Shown here: positions 36,360 through 45,166 of the stretch, piece after piece
Layout of the letters: every line of letters starts with the position of its first letter
Numbering within the stretch: the stretch's first letter is position 1
Source of the DNA: CAITWD01 sp963842065
Lineage (GTDB): Bacteria > Actinomycetota > Thermoleophilia > Miltoncostaeales > Miltoncostaeaceae
DNA: 64,000 nt
Reading direction: 5' to 3'
NCBI GenBank assembly: GCA_963842065.1
Contig: CAWJEW010000005.1
Span: 44,142-108,141, forward strand
Program-made: the position numbers and the translations under genes
Notes under the pieces: model-generated
Database searches by the model: none
Told to the model about the DNA's origin: nothing
What the model saw: only the letters and a program-made list of their open reading frames with translations

Positions 36360-36779
36360 ATGCACCCAGACGAGCTTCGACCACCTCTCCATCTCGCCGC
36401 GGCGCGAAACAAGCTCTCGCCGCCGGCGCTGGCCTTCCGCATCGCCCACGCCGCGGTCGCCGTTGGGTTCCTGCTCGCGATCGCGTACGTCTGGTGGTGT
36501 GCGTTCACCGGCCGTCGCGGGCGACTCCTGCGTGCCGTTGTCGCGGCGCTCACCGTCGAGGGAGTGCTCGTGCTCGCCAATCGCGGCGACTGCCCGCTGA
36601 GCGATCTCCAAGATCGCGTGGGCGATCCCGTTCCGCTCTTCGAGCTGGTGCTCCCGCCGCGGGCCGCGCGCTGCGTAGTCCCGGTTCTTGGCGTCGTCAC
36701 GGCGGCGGGCGCCGCCGAGCTCGCGCGAAAAAGCAGACGGCCCGGCCGGCCATCGCGTTCTCGCGGATCGGGTGCGTGA
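36360..36779 (+). CDS. Small multi-helix membrane protein (DUF2784-like)
   Basis: This is a 139-residue protein with three or four hydrophobic helices (AHAAVAVGFLLAIAYVWWC, LLRAVVAALTVEGVLVLAN, CVVPVLGVVTAAGAAEL). It carries a conserved-looking loop GDCPLSDLQDRVGDPVPLFELVLPPRAA. The layout resembles small membrane proteins annotated DUF2784 or simply as hypothetical in actinobacteria, but I am not sure of the family. It ends in a basic tail. Start ATG 36360; the upstream sequence has no clear ribosome-binding site. No neighbours suggest a role. Confidence 0.6.
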   Translation: MHPDELRPPLHLAAARNKLSPPALAFRIAHAAVAVGFLLAIAYVWWCAFTGRRGRLLRAVVAALTVEGVLVLANRGDCPLSDLQDRVGDPVPLFELVLPPRAARCVVPVLGVVTAAGAAELARKSRRPGRPSRSRGSGA

Positions 36780-37251
36780 GCGGCTCGATGATCCTTCGCT
36801 CCAGCATGACGCGCAGCGGGATGAGGGTCGGGGCCACAATCGCGCTCGCCTCGGCCCGCTTGACGTCCCCGCCCTGCGGGCGCGGCGCTACAGCCGGCAG
36901 CCTGACGCCGGCGGTCGCCGGTACGGTGCCATGACCTGAGGGCCGTATCCTTGCGCCGCTCTCGCGCGTGCGGGCGACGGCTCCGGGGTCAGACGCGAGC
37001 CTGACGGCATTCGGGGATGCGCGTTCGGGGATGCGCAACTGTCCGTCACCGAATGTCGCAACTGCAGCGGGAATCGGGTGGCGAGAGCGGCCCTCCGGTG
37101 ACCTCGTGCGAGGGCGTGGTGGTGGTCCTGGACGGTCGTTGCCAAGATGGCTCGATGGCCGTGTGTCCCAAGACGGTGGGTCACCGGCAACCGCTGAACG
37201 CGCCCGCAGGACCAGAATAGGGTCCCGGCAACACCCAATCACGGGACAGCC
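36780..37251. other. Non-coding gap
   Basis: No gene is supported in these 472 bases. The sequence just before 37252 contains ACGGGACAG, a weak ribosome-binding site for the next gene. Confidence 0.4.
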
Positions 37252-38408
37252 ATGGATCCGTCCGGGCCGGCCGCCTTCGGGTCGGCCCCCAACATGGCCT
37301 CGCTGATGACGACACCCGCGAACTCGAGCACCGTCCGGGCCGCCCGGCACGCAGCCCTGCGCAAGCTGGCGGCGTTCGCGCTCGGTCTCCTCATCGCCAT
37401 CGGGCTCGTGTCGGCGATCCCGACCGTCGCCCACTGGGTCCGCCACGGCGACCCGACGCTTCTCGCGCTCGCCGGCCTCATGGATGTCGTCTCGATCGCG
37501 GGCTACATTCTGCTTTGTTGGGGGGTCTACGGCGGCGCCGTGGAGGCCCACAGCGCCGCCCGGCTACGACGCCGCGCAAGCTCGGCCGACGCGAGAGCTC
37601 GCAGGTCGCCACCAGCCGCCTCTTCCTCGGCGACACGCTCCCCCGGGGCGCGGCCACCGGCTTCCCTGCCGAGTTCTGGTTCCTCTCGCGAGCGGCGCTC
37701 ACCCCCGAGGCGATCGCCGAGTACACGACGGCGTTCTTGATCCTCTCGAACTCGGTGGTCGTGGTCGCGCTGGTGGTGTTCGGGGTGCTGCTCGCCCTCG
37801 GGCTCGTGCCCGGCCACCTGCCGACCTGGCTCACGATCCTTCCGGCCGCCTGTGCGTTGGCAGTGATCCTTGCGGTCCTGGCCGCGGCCCACTACGCGAA
37901 GCCGGCCCCGCCGCGAAGGCGCAGGGCGCGACGGCGGAGCAGTCCCGGGCCCATCGCGTCGCCGCCATGGTGCGGGGCCTCCTTCAGCGCGTGCCGATGG
38001 GCGTGAAGGACGCCGTCAGTAGCCTCGGGCGTCCCGCCGTTGTGACCGGCCTGCCCATCAGCCCGCGCTTCGACGCGGCATCCTTCTGGCTCTGCTATCG
38101 GGCGGTCGGCACCCCGCTTTCTTGGCCGTGATGCTCATGGACTGCTGCCTCGGCCAGGTGGGGGCGCCGATCCCGACGCCGGGGGCAGCGGCGGGGTCCA
38201 GGGCGTGGCGATCCTCGCCCTCGTGAGCGCCGGCGCGCCCGCCAGGGTCGCGACGGCCGGGGTGCTCGCGTGGACGGGCGTCAGCCTGGCCGCCCAGCTC
38301 GTCTGGGGCGGCATCGGCTACCTACGCCTGCAGCGCACTATGCGACTCTGGGAGCGCGGCGACCCCCCGCTCGATGCTCGTCCTCGTCGGGCAGGAGGTG
38401 GCGCGTAA
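37252..38408 (+). pseudogene. UPF0104/LPG-synthase-TM-like flippase-type membrane protein, five frameshifts
   Basis: The protein begins at ATG 37252 with LRKLAAFALGLLIAIGLVSA and GYILLCWGVYGG. It continues in other frames with SSQVATSRLF, TGFPAEFWFLSRAALTP, FLILSNSVVVVALVVFGVLL, LAVMLMDCCLGQVGAPIPTP and finally VAILALVSAGAPARVATAGV, ending at 38408. The order matches the UPF0104 family related to lysylphosphatidylglycerol synthase membrane domains. By hand I place +1 changes near 37561 and 37592 and -1 changes near 37900, 38118 and in the G-run at 38181-38185. The corrected length is 1158 nt, 385 residues. It is broken as written, by mutation or sequence error. Confidence 0.6.
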
Positions 38409-38420
38409 CACGCAGACCAA

Positions 38421-38471
38421 ACGCCACCATCCAGCGCCGCCCTCGTAATGGATGGGTTGGCGGTTCACGCG
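38421..38471 (+). repeat. Weak third att-like relic
   Basis: CCATC, then AGCGCCGC, then CCTCGTAATG and GGGTTGGCGGTT follow the order of the element at 2876-3002 with small gaps. CTCGTAA is at 38442-38448, where the tRNA-Thr anticodon loop would be. Similarity stops in the T-arm. This is a heavily decayed copy at best. Confidence 0.35.
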
Positions 38472-38529
38472 TGCGTGCGACTGCCGCGGCACCTTGCCGG
38501 GCTCGCCCGCCGATGCCGTGCGCCGGCGA

Positions 38530-38655
38530 CTAAAAGGGGCTGCCGAACGCGGCGACGAGGATCAGCCCAAGGAAGCCGATGACGAAGACCGTCGCCGTGA
38601 CGATCGCGAATATCTGCGTCGCCCGCCGGTGGCGGGGATCGTCGAAGAACATCAT
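38530..38655 (-). CDS. 41-residue single-pass membrane protein
   Basis: Reading from ATG 38655 (or 38652) to TAG 38530 gives 41 residues: a polar start MMFFDDPRHRRATQ, then one helix IFAIVTATVFVIGFLGLIL and a short tail AAFGSPF. The clean charge-then-helix layout, without the Arg/Pro bias of chance frames, supports a real gene. The ribosome-binding site is weak. It lies beside the broken UPF0104-type gene on the opposite strand. Its function is unknown. Confidence 0.5.
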   Translation of the reverse strand: MMFFDDPRHRRATQIFAIVTATVFVIGFLGLILVAAFGSPF

Positions 38656-39110
38656 CGCGCGGCCACGGTATCAGGTCACAACGACGTCTTGGCCGACGGG
38701 CGGAGCATCACCGTGTCCCATCGGGGGTCGTCGCGATCGCGACGACCGGACCAACCGTCGCCAAAAGCATCGTCACCGGCGTGGGACACGTCGCCCAAAC
38801 CGCCGCCGTCATCCGCCCGCCGCTGGGAGGGAGGCGCAATCACACCGAGGGCGAGCCGAGCTCACACACCCGACTCGGCGGACGGCCGCGAGCGCGCCGG
38901 GTAGCGTAGCGCCAGTTGCACAACGCGATCTGGGCTCCGTCGCGTCGGCTGTGTCCCGGACGACCCGAGCCAGCGCGCGCACCAAGATGGGAGCATGGAC
39001 CGCGTCGCCTGAGAGAGGAGAGGTACGCAGCATGGAGCCGAGTCGGGCCGCGAGCGCCGAGTTCAGGTTCACCGCTGGGTCACGCGCAGATCGGGAAGGC
39101 TTGGCGATCG

Positions 39111-39977
39111 GTGACCGTGGGCAGTGAGGCGACCAGTCATCCCGGCTCGGCGCTGGGCGCGCGGGCGACGTACGCGGCGCGTGCCAGTCGCGCCGTGCTC
39201 GCGGACCCGTCTGCCGGGTGGGAGCGAATCGTCGAACGGCTCGCCGAGCTCCGCGAGCGCCGCGAGCCCCCATTCCCGTACGCCGGCACGAGCGACTGGC
39301 ACGAAGCTCTGCACGCGGCGTTGGGGGTGCCATGGCCCTGCGCGTGTGATGACGCGTTCGACGGTGTGTGGCGGGTCATGCTCGACGAGCTGGCGGCGCG
39401 GGGACTGGCGCCGGGCCGGGGGACGTTCGCTGGCTGGGACGACGGCGGACGCGCACTCGTCCAGTCGGCCTACTGCCTCGTGCGTTACGCGCGGCCCAAC
39501 CGGATCGTGGAGACGGGCGTCGCCCATGGGGTGACGACCCGGTTCATCCTCGAGGCGCTCGAACGGAACGGATCGGGCCAGCTCTGGAGCATCGACCTGC
39601 CGCCGCTGATTGAACGGCACCTGCAGACCGAGGTCGGCATTGCCGTCCCCGAGCGGCTGCGGGGGCGCTGGACGCTGATCCGCGGCTCGAGCAGGCAACG
39701 GCTGCGCCCGCTGCTCACGACACTCGAGACGATCGACCTGTTCGTGCACGACAGCATGCACACGACCCGGAACCTGCAGTTCGAACTCTCGCAGGCCTGG
39801 CCGGCGCTCACCCCCGGCGGCGCTGTCATCGCGGACGATATTGACTTCAACCGCGCGTTTGGCACGTTCGCGCTGCACGGCGGTGTCGCGCACTCGCTTG
39901 TCGCGCGTCACGACGATACCGATCGGCTGTTCGGAATCCTCGTAAAGGCATCAGAAGGCGACCCGACCGCCGGCTAG
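39111..39977 (+). CDS. Class I SAM-dependent methyltransferase (Methyltransf_24-like)
   Basis: This is an about 288-residue protein. The SAM-binding segment reads RIVETGVAHGVTTRFILEALE, followed by GQLWSIDLPPL, LRPLLTTLETIDLFVHDSMHT and GGAVIADDIDFNRAF, the pattern of Methyltransf_24 and cephalosporin-hydroxylase-like enzymes found in glycan clusters. GTG 39111 or 39117 can serve as start, with GGGAAGG about 11 bases ahead. It is close to the polysaccharide cluster that begins at 41459 and may O-methylate a sugar, but the decayed IS lies between. The substrate is not predictable. Confidence 0.8.
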   Translation: MTVGSEATSHPGSALGARATYAARASRAVLADPSAGWERIVERLAELRERREPPFPYAGTSDWHEALHAALGVPWPCACDDAFDGVWRVMLDELAARGLAPGRGTFAGWDDGGRALVQSAYCLVRYARPNRIVETGVAHGVTTRFILEALERNGSGQLWSIDLPPLIERHLQTEVGIAVPERLRGRWTLIRGSSRQRLRPLLTTLETIDLFVHDSMHTTRNLQFELSQAWPALTPGGAVIADDIDFNRAFGTFALHGGVAHSLVARHDDTDRLFGILVKASEGDPTAG

Positions 39978-40070
39978 ACCGGCCAGCACGATGCCGGCGC
40001 GCCCGCAGCAGATGACCCGCGGTACGGGACGGGTGGGTCTCCTGCCGAGCTGACGTTCCGGGTTCGACCG

Positions 40071-40253
40071 CTACCGATGTGAAGAGCACCGGTGCCGCGG
40101 TGTGCCGGCCACCAGGGCCTCGCCGTCATCGAACCAGGTCGTAAAGTCCGCCGGGATCGCGGCACACACGTGGCGCATGATCTCGGCCTCCCAGCGCGAG
40201 ACCCAGGCGATGTTTACCAGCGCGAGGGTCCGCTCGGCGAGCCGGCGGGCGAC
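40071..40253 (-). pseudogene. C-terminal fragment of an unidentified protein cut by the IS
   Basis: About 58 codons remain, with DHPVARRLAERTLALVNIAW, VSRWEAEIMRHVC and DFTTWFDDGEALV before the stop at 40071. The even, non-biased composition suggests true former coding sequence. It runs straight into the end of the IS630-type element. The missing N-terminal part was not found on the other side. No family can be assigned; a link to glycan genes is only positional. Confidence 0.4.
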
Positions 40254-41384
40254 AGGATGGTCAACGCTCACGGCGCGACATGTGTTGTTTGGTCGATACG
40301 TGGTGATTGGAGCACCACCGGTCCGCGACGGACCTGCTTGAGGATCTGCTCGGTGGTCGCGGTGCACATGAACGACCCCGGCTCGCTGTGCTTGGCCTCA
40401 AGGTGGGCGCCGATCGCGGCGACCAGGGCCGGGACGCTGTGCACGGCGCCGCGGCACACGGTCTTGTCGGTCGCTTTGCCGAAGAACTGCTCGGCCATGT
40501 TGCACCACGGGCTCGAGGTCGGCGTGACCTGCAGATGGAATGGCGCGTGCTTGGCGAGCCGCTGCGTGTCATCGGCGTGCGTGTGCGTGGCGTCGCTGTC
40601 GGAGATCACGCGGATCTGCAGGGCCTTGGGGACACAGCGGTCGACCGCGCGCAGGAACTGCAGGAACTCCCGGCGGACGGGCACGCACGGGCCGGACACC
40701 CTGCCGCCATGACATCCAGCGCCGCGAACAACATGGTGGTCCCCCTCGGCGTGTCGTCGTGTGTCATGGTGCCGGTCCGCCCATGCTTCATCGGCTGCGA
40801 CGGCTGCGCCTGACCCAATGCCCGGACCGCCGATTCCTCGTCCATGCACAGCACGATCGCGTTCTGCGGCGGGGTCATGTACAGCCCCACAACGTCCACG
40901 AGCTGCGCCTCGACGCGCGCGCCGCGCGAGCGCGCCAAGCTCCTGACGCGATCCGGGTGAAGCCCCCGCGCGCGCCGGATCCGAGACACCGTCGACCCGC
41001 TGGCGCCCATCGCCCTCGCCATCGAGCGGCAACGCCAGCGCCTCTCGCCCGCCGGCTGCTCATGCAGCGTCGCGTGCACGATCGCTGCGACCGTCTCCGG
41101 CGAGATCGACGGCTCGCGCCCCCGGACCCGGACGGATCGGACCGAACAGCGTGAACCCCTCCGCCAGGAACCGCTGCCGCCAACACCTCACGCTCGTCGG
41201 CGAGACGCCAACCAGCTCGCCAATCCGCGTGTTCGCCACACCGTCAGCGGCACGCAGCAACGCTTGCGCGCGCTGCACATCACGACGCTTGGCCGCTCGC
41301 GAGCCGGCCAGCTCCTCAAGTACTTCTCGCTGGCCGTCGGCCAGCGGCATGGCAGGAGTAGGGGAGCGCACGCCTCATCCTGCC
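40251..41384 (-). mobile_element. IS630-family insertion sequence, degraded
   Basis: The element carries one transposase gene with two frameshifts. Possible imperfect terminal repeats are GACAGGATGG at 40251 and its inverted counterpart GGCAGGATGA read from 41384. Beyond the first 10 bases they diverge. A TA target duplication could not be confirmed. The boundaries are approximate. Confidence 0.55.
40268..41371 (-). pseudogene. IS630-type transposase, frameshifted
   Basis: The N-terminus reads QREVLEELAGSRAAKRRD and an HTH (GELVGVSPTSVRCWRQRF). The frame then changes near 41125 (+1) to PETVAAIVHATLHEQPAGE and VLCMDEESAVRALGQ, and again near 40700 (-1) to VISDSDATHTHADDTQRL and SSPWCNMAEQFFGK. 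The acidic residues of the DDE catalytic core (LCMDEES, ISDSDATH and the Glu in MAEQFF) are all visible. Correcting both shifts gives 367 residues, right for IS630 transposases. It starts at GTG 41371 or ATG 41350. As written it cannot make a functional enzyme unless frameshifting occurs. Confidence 0.75.
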
Positions 41385-41458
41385 ACGAAGCGCCAGCTAT
41401 GTGCGACGCGCTGCCCGCGGGCGCCGGCTGGACCCCTCAGCCCATATGATCCCGGCCA

Positions 41459-42391
41459 ATGGTCATGCGTGTGAGCCTTCTTATCAGAAGCTACAACTAC
41501 GCTCGCTTCCTTCCGAGCGCGATCGACAGCGCCCTCAACCAGACGTATCCGCATGTCGAGGTCGTCGTCGTCGACGACGGGTCGACCGACGAATCGCGCG
41601 ACGTTATTGCATCGTACGGGGACCGTGTGAAGTACCAGTTCGACGAGAACGCCGGCGAAACATCGTGTCTCAATGCCGCATTTGCCCTCAGCAGCGGCGA
41701 CATCCTGTGCCTTCTCGACGCCGACGACGTGTTTGAACCCGACAAGGTCGCCGCCGTGGTCGCGGCCGCCCGGCGTTCGCCACAAGCGCTGTTGATCCAC
41801 CATCAAATGCGCATGATCGACGCAGCCGGCAACCCACTGCATGCGCCGTTTCCGCGCCATGTGCCCGACGGCGACATTCGCGCATCAGCGATGCGCGCAG
41901 GCGGCTGGTTTCCTCGAGCGGTCGCCAGCGCGTTGTCCTTTCGCCGTTCGTACGCTGAGCGTTTGTTCCCGATTCCACGACATCATCACTTTGTCGTCGA
42001 CGGCGAGGCACGTGAGATCCGCGTCTACCCTGACACTTATTTAGTTGGCCCGGCCGCTCTGGTGGCGCCGGTTGCGGGCATCAGGCTCCCACTCACCCGT
42101 TATCGAGTTCATGGCAGCAACGTGTCCCTGCAATCGAGTCCCGCTGAGTCGCTTGTTCGCTACCAGATGGAGACGCGCGAACTGGAGAACGTCATGCGAA
42201 CCACGTTCAACCGGCCGGTGTCCCTGAATCTCGACCGCCACCTCGACTATCAGTTGCGTCTCTGTGCGGCGCGCAGGATCTCGCGGCCAAGAACCGCTGC
42301 GCGCATTATCACGTGCTCGTCCGTGCCGGTGGATGTTCGCCTGAGGGAGGTGGCCCGCATAGCGACCAACCGCGGAGCCAGTCGGCGGTGA
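41459..42391 (+). CDS. Family 2 glycosyltransferase
   Basis: This is a 310-residue GT-A glycosyltransferase. The nucleotide-sugar site has VEVVVVDDGSTDESRDV, then ENAGETSCLNAAFALSSGDI and the metal-binding DxD as LLDADD. After about residue 110 the acceptor region follows (GWFPRAVASALSFRRSYAE, ITRYRVHGSNVSLQ-like RLPLTRYRVHGSNVS). It has no membrane helix and should act in the cytoplasm to extend a polysaccharide repeat unit. ATG 41459 or 41465 can start it. It is the only plus-strand gene of the glycan region, and its 3' end lies 78 bp from the truncated map fragment, so a rearrangement junction may be close. Confidence 0.88.
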   Translation: MVMRVSLLIRSYNYARFLPSAIDSALNQTYPHVEVVVVDDGSTDESRDVIASYGDRVKYQFDENAGETSCLNAAFALSSGDILCLLDADDVFEPDKVAAVVAAARRSPQALLIHHQMRMIDAAGNPLHAPFPRHVPDGDIRASAMRAGGWFPRAVASALSFRRSYAERLFPIPRHHHFVVDGEAREIRVYPDTYLVGPAALVAPVAGIRLPLTRYRVHGSNVSLQSSPAESLVRYQMETRELENVMRTTFNRPVSLNLDRHLDYQLRLCAARRISRPRTAARIITCSSVPVDVRLREVARIATNRGASRR

Positions 42392-42468
42392 AGCCTCTGA
42401 CGCTCGGCGTGTGTGAAACGGCGCGAACGCGGATTGCAAATACGACGCGCCCGAGTCCCAGCCCCGCA

Positions 42469-42996
42469 CGCGAAGCCGACGGCCTCGACGGCGGCCTCGA
42501 CGACGGACTGGACGGCGCTGCCGATGTCACCAACGTGGTTGCCGACCGTCGCCGCGGCGATGCCCGCGGCCAGCGCGCGCCGGGTCACCTCCGACAGGCG
42601 GATCGCCTCGATGTTGCCGGTCCCGACCACGTAGGTCCGGGCGGCATCCGAGACCCAGCCGTCGAGCACCGCACCGCAGTCGATCGAGATCAGATCGCCG
42701 TCGACGAGCACGTAGTCGCCCGGGATGGCGTGGACGACCTGGTCGTTGACCGACGGGCAGATGGTCGCCGGGAACCCATGGTAGCCAAGGAACGCCGGTA
42801 CGGCCCGCGCGTCGCGGATCGTCTGCTCGGCGATCGCGTCGAGCTGTGCCGTCGTGACGCCCGCGCCCACCGCCGCGGCCATCGCCTCGTGGGCAGCCGC
42901 CAGAACGGCGCCGGAGGCCGCCATGGCCTCAAGCTCCTGCGGGGTCTTGAGGATCCCGGAGGAGGCACGCGACGGGGCGGCGCCCAGGGCTCTAAT
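42469..42996 (-). pseudogene. Truncated methionine aminopeptidase (map) fragment
   Basis: This is the N-terminal two thirds of a type I methionine aminopeptidase: ILKTPQELEAMAASGAVLAA, FLGYHGFPATICPSVNDQVV, and the first two metal ligands in SIDCGAVLDGWVSDAART. Similarity ends at AVQSVVEAAVEAVGFA (about 42469), before the GHGIG His and the two Glu ligands, so it cannot be active. No normal start codon is present where the gene should begin; it reads ATT. It overlaps the stop of the adk relic, as in intact secY-adk-map operons. A full map gene must exist elsewhere in the genome. Confidence 0.8.
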
Positions 42997-43640
42997 CGCC
43001 CGCGAGGGCCGACGTGATCTGGCCATAGACCTGGTCCTGGGACTGCTCGCCGTTGATCGGGTGTGAGCAGGCCCCGGCTGGCGTAGTAGTCGATCAGGGG
43101 GGCGGTCGACTCCTCGTAGACGCTCAGGCGGTTCTCGACGGCCTCGGCGCGGTCGTCGGCGCGCTGGTACAGGTCGCACTCACCGATCGCCTGGCACGTG
43201 GCGTCGCGCACGTGCGGGGCGAACACCTCGTGCCAGGAGCGCCCGCAGGTGCGGCAGATCCAGCGGCCGGCCAGCCGGCGTACGAGTTCCTCGCGCGAGA
43301 CCTCCAGCGAGAGCACCGCGTCCAGCGGCGCGTCGAGCTCGGCGAGCGTCTGGTCGAGTGCCTGGGCCTGGGCGAGCGTGCGCGGGAAGCCGTCGAGCAG
43401 GAAGTCGTCCTCGCCCGGGGTCAGGCGCTCGCGGATCATCCCGATGACGACGGCGTCGGGCACCAGATCCCCGGCGTCCATGTAGCGCTTGGCCTCGAGG
43501 CCCAACCCGGTGCCCTGGGCCACCGCGTCGCGCAGCAGGTCGCCGGTGGCCAGGTGGGTCAGGCCAAGGTCGGCCTTGAGCCGATCGGCCTGGGTGCCCT
43601 TGCCGGCACCGGGGGGCCCGAGAAAGACCAGGCGGGCTAT
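42992..43640 (-). pseudogene. Adenylate kinase (adk) relic
   Basis: The P-loop GPPGAGKGTQADRLK, ATGDLLRDAVAQGTGLG, LLDGFPRTLAQAQALD and a zinc-type LID (ICRTCGRSWHEVF, then TCQAIGECD) are all well kept. Two faults are seen: the start position reads ATA (43640-43638) where ATG is expected, and one extra base near 43060 shifts the last 20 codons (INGEQSQDQVYGQITSALAG in the next frame). Removing it leaves 648 nt, 215 residues. It overlaps the secY relic stop as in the normal operon. It is probably non-functional and redundant. Confidence 0.78.
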
Positions 43641-43888
43641 CGGAGGAACCCTTCATAGGAGCGCATCATCAGCTGGGCCTCCATCTGGCGGATGGTGTCG
43701 AGCGCGACACCGACCACGATCAGGATGGACGTCCCGCCGAGCACGCCAAAGAACACGTTCGACTGCGGCAGGTACTTGAAGATGATGCTCGGCAGCATCG
43801 CGACCAGCGCGAGGTAGATCGCACCCGGCAAGGTCAGGCGCGTGAGCACGCGGTCGAGGTAGACGGCCGTCGGGCGCCCGGGGCGCAC
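43637..43888 (-). pseudogene. C-terminal fragment of SecY
   Basis: Only the last 83 residues of the translocase subunit SecY remain: RPGRPTAVYLDRVLTRLTLP, GAIYLALVAMLPSIIF and GGTSILIVVGVALDTIRQME, ending in the normal stop. The codon used as start is just an internal GTG. The break point is near 43890, right next to the stop of the glycosyltransferase gene at 43913. The fragment cannot form a channel. The main secY copy must lie elsewhere. Confidence 0.82.
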
Positions 43889-43912
43889 GCGGCAGTGGTG
43901 CCCCCGCGCTGC

Positions 43913-45166
43913 TCAGCGATGCGTCTCCAGCGGGTCGGTCGCAGCATCATCCGGTGAGCTCTCGCCGGCCCGCGGCGTCCGGACCCAGGAGTCGGCGTCA
44001 TAGGCGACGACCCGACGCAGCTGGAACACCCGTGACACCACGAGCATCGGCGCGGTCAACAGCGCGCGCCACGCCGCCCGCGGTACGTGCCCCGCGATGA
44101 ACCCGATGACGACGAACGCGCACAGTAGCAGGGCCGAGGCCCCCCAGATCACCAGTGGCAGCGACGATGTCAGGCCGGTCGCGACACCAAGGGCCGCGAC
44201 GGCGAGACCTGCGACGAGACCCGCTGCCGCGAGTGCGAGCGGCGGGATCGCCAGCTCGATCGCCGCGTCCACGAGCGCTGCGCGCCGCTGGCGGATCGCT
44301 GCGCGCAGGAGCCGCGGTCCCTGGGTCCGCACCAGCGCGAACTTGCCGCCGACCCAGCGCTCCTGTTGCAGGTCGGCCGCCTCGAGCGTCGGCGGGGCGG
44401 GCTGCAGGACCCGTGCGCGGCTCGTGTAGACCACGCCGATACCACCTTCACGCAGCCGGAGTGCATACTCCACGTCCTCGATCGCGGAGTGCGCGTCCCA
44501 TGGGAATGCCGTGAGGACCGCGTGCGAGAACAGCATCCCCGAGCCCTGCAGGCCGCACGGTAGGCCGAGCACCGCGCGGCCCTGCGGGCGCACGCGGTTG
44601 ACCAGCGTGAACGCAGCGGCCCGAAGTGTCGCCTGGTGCGATCCTCCACCGTCAAGCGCGTTCTCGGCCTGCACGACCCGTGCACCGGTATTCATCACCC
44701 CGGTGAGCGTCTCGAGAAGCCGCGCGTCGCAATCACCGTCCGCGTCGACGATGATCACGGCGCGCGGCGCCTCGGCACGTGCCAGCAGCATCTGGATCGC
44801 GAACTGCAGCGCCCACCCCTTTCCGCGGCGCGTCGCGTCGACACGTTCCAGGACGCTCGCGCCCGCGTCCGCCGCTACGCGTGCCGTCTGATCCGTGCAG
44901 TTGTCTGCAACGACCAGGATCCCGAACCGCTCGGCTGGGTACGTCTGGTTGCGGAGCGTCGCGACGCACCGGCCGATCAGTAGCTCCTCGTTATGCGCAG
45001 GGATCACGACCATCACGCGCCCGGCGCCGTCTGGGTCGGGGCCTTCAGCGGGCGGACGGTAGCGGAGCGCCGCCACGGCGAGGACGGCCAGATACCCGGT
45101 GATCGCGACCATGACCACCCCGGGCAGCGCGATGCCCACCGTCAGGATTAGGCTGACGGCACTCAT
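43913..45166 (-). CDS. Membrane-anchored family 2 glycosyltransferase
   Basis: This is a 417-residue GT2 enzyme. One N-terminal helix (LILTVGIALPGVVMVAITGYLAVLAV) is followed by the GT-A core: VMVVIPAHNEELLIGRCV, GILVVADNCTDQTA, AVIIVDADGDC (DxD), FPWDAHSAIEDVEYALRLR and QQERWVGG, a QxxRW motif of processive synthases. Two or three C-terminal helices follow, as in cellulose/hyaluronan-synthase-like proteins. It may polymerise or extend a glycan while feeding it through the membrane. ATG 45166 overlaps the stop of the flippase-GGDEF gene as ATGA, so the two are translationally coupled. It is the last gene of the operon before the secY relic. Confidence 0.88.
   Translation of the reverse strand: MSAVSLILTVGIALPGVVMVAITGYLAVLAVAALRYRPPAEGPDPDGAGRVMVVIPAHNEELLIGRCVATLRNQTYPAERFGILVVADNCTDQTARVAADAGASVLERVDATRRGKGWALQFAIQMLLARAEAPRAVIIVDADGDCDARLLETLTGVMNTGARVVQAENALDGGGSHQATLRAAAFTLVNRVRPQGRAVLGLPCGLQGSGMLFSHAVLTAFPWDAHSAIEDVEYALRLREGGIGVVYTSRARVLQPAPPTLEAADLQQERWVGGKFALVRTQGPRLLRAAIRQRRAALVDAAIELAIPPLALAAAGLVAGLAVAALGVATGLTSSLPLVIWGASALLLCAFVVIGFIAGHVPRAAWRALLTAPMLVVSRVFQLRRVVAYDADSWVRTPRAGESSPDDAATDPLETHR

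Larger units (their letters stand above)
38409..39110. other. Gap with a tRNA-like relic and a 41-residue gene
   Basis: This stretch holds the weak third att-like relic (38421-38471) and the short membrane-protein gene (38530-38655). The remaining 450 bases before the methyltransferase show nothing I can support. Confidence 0.45.
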
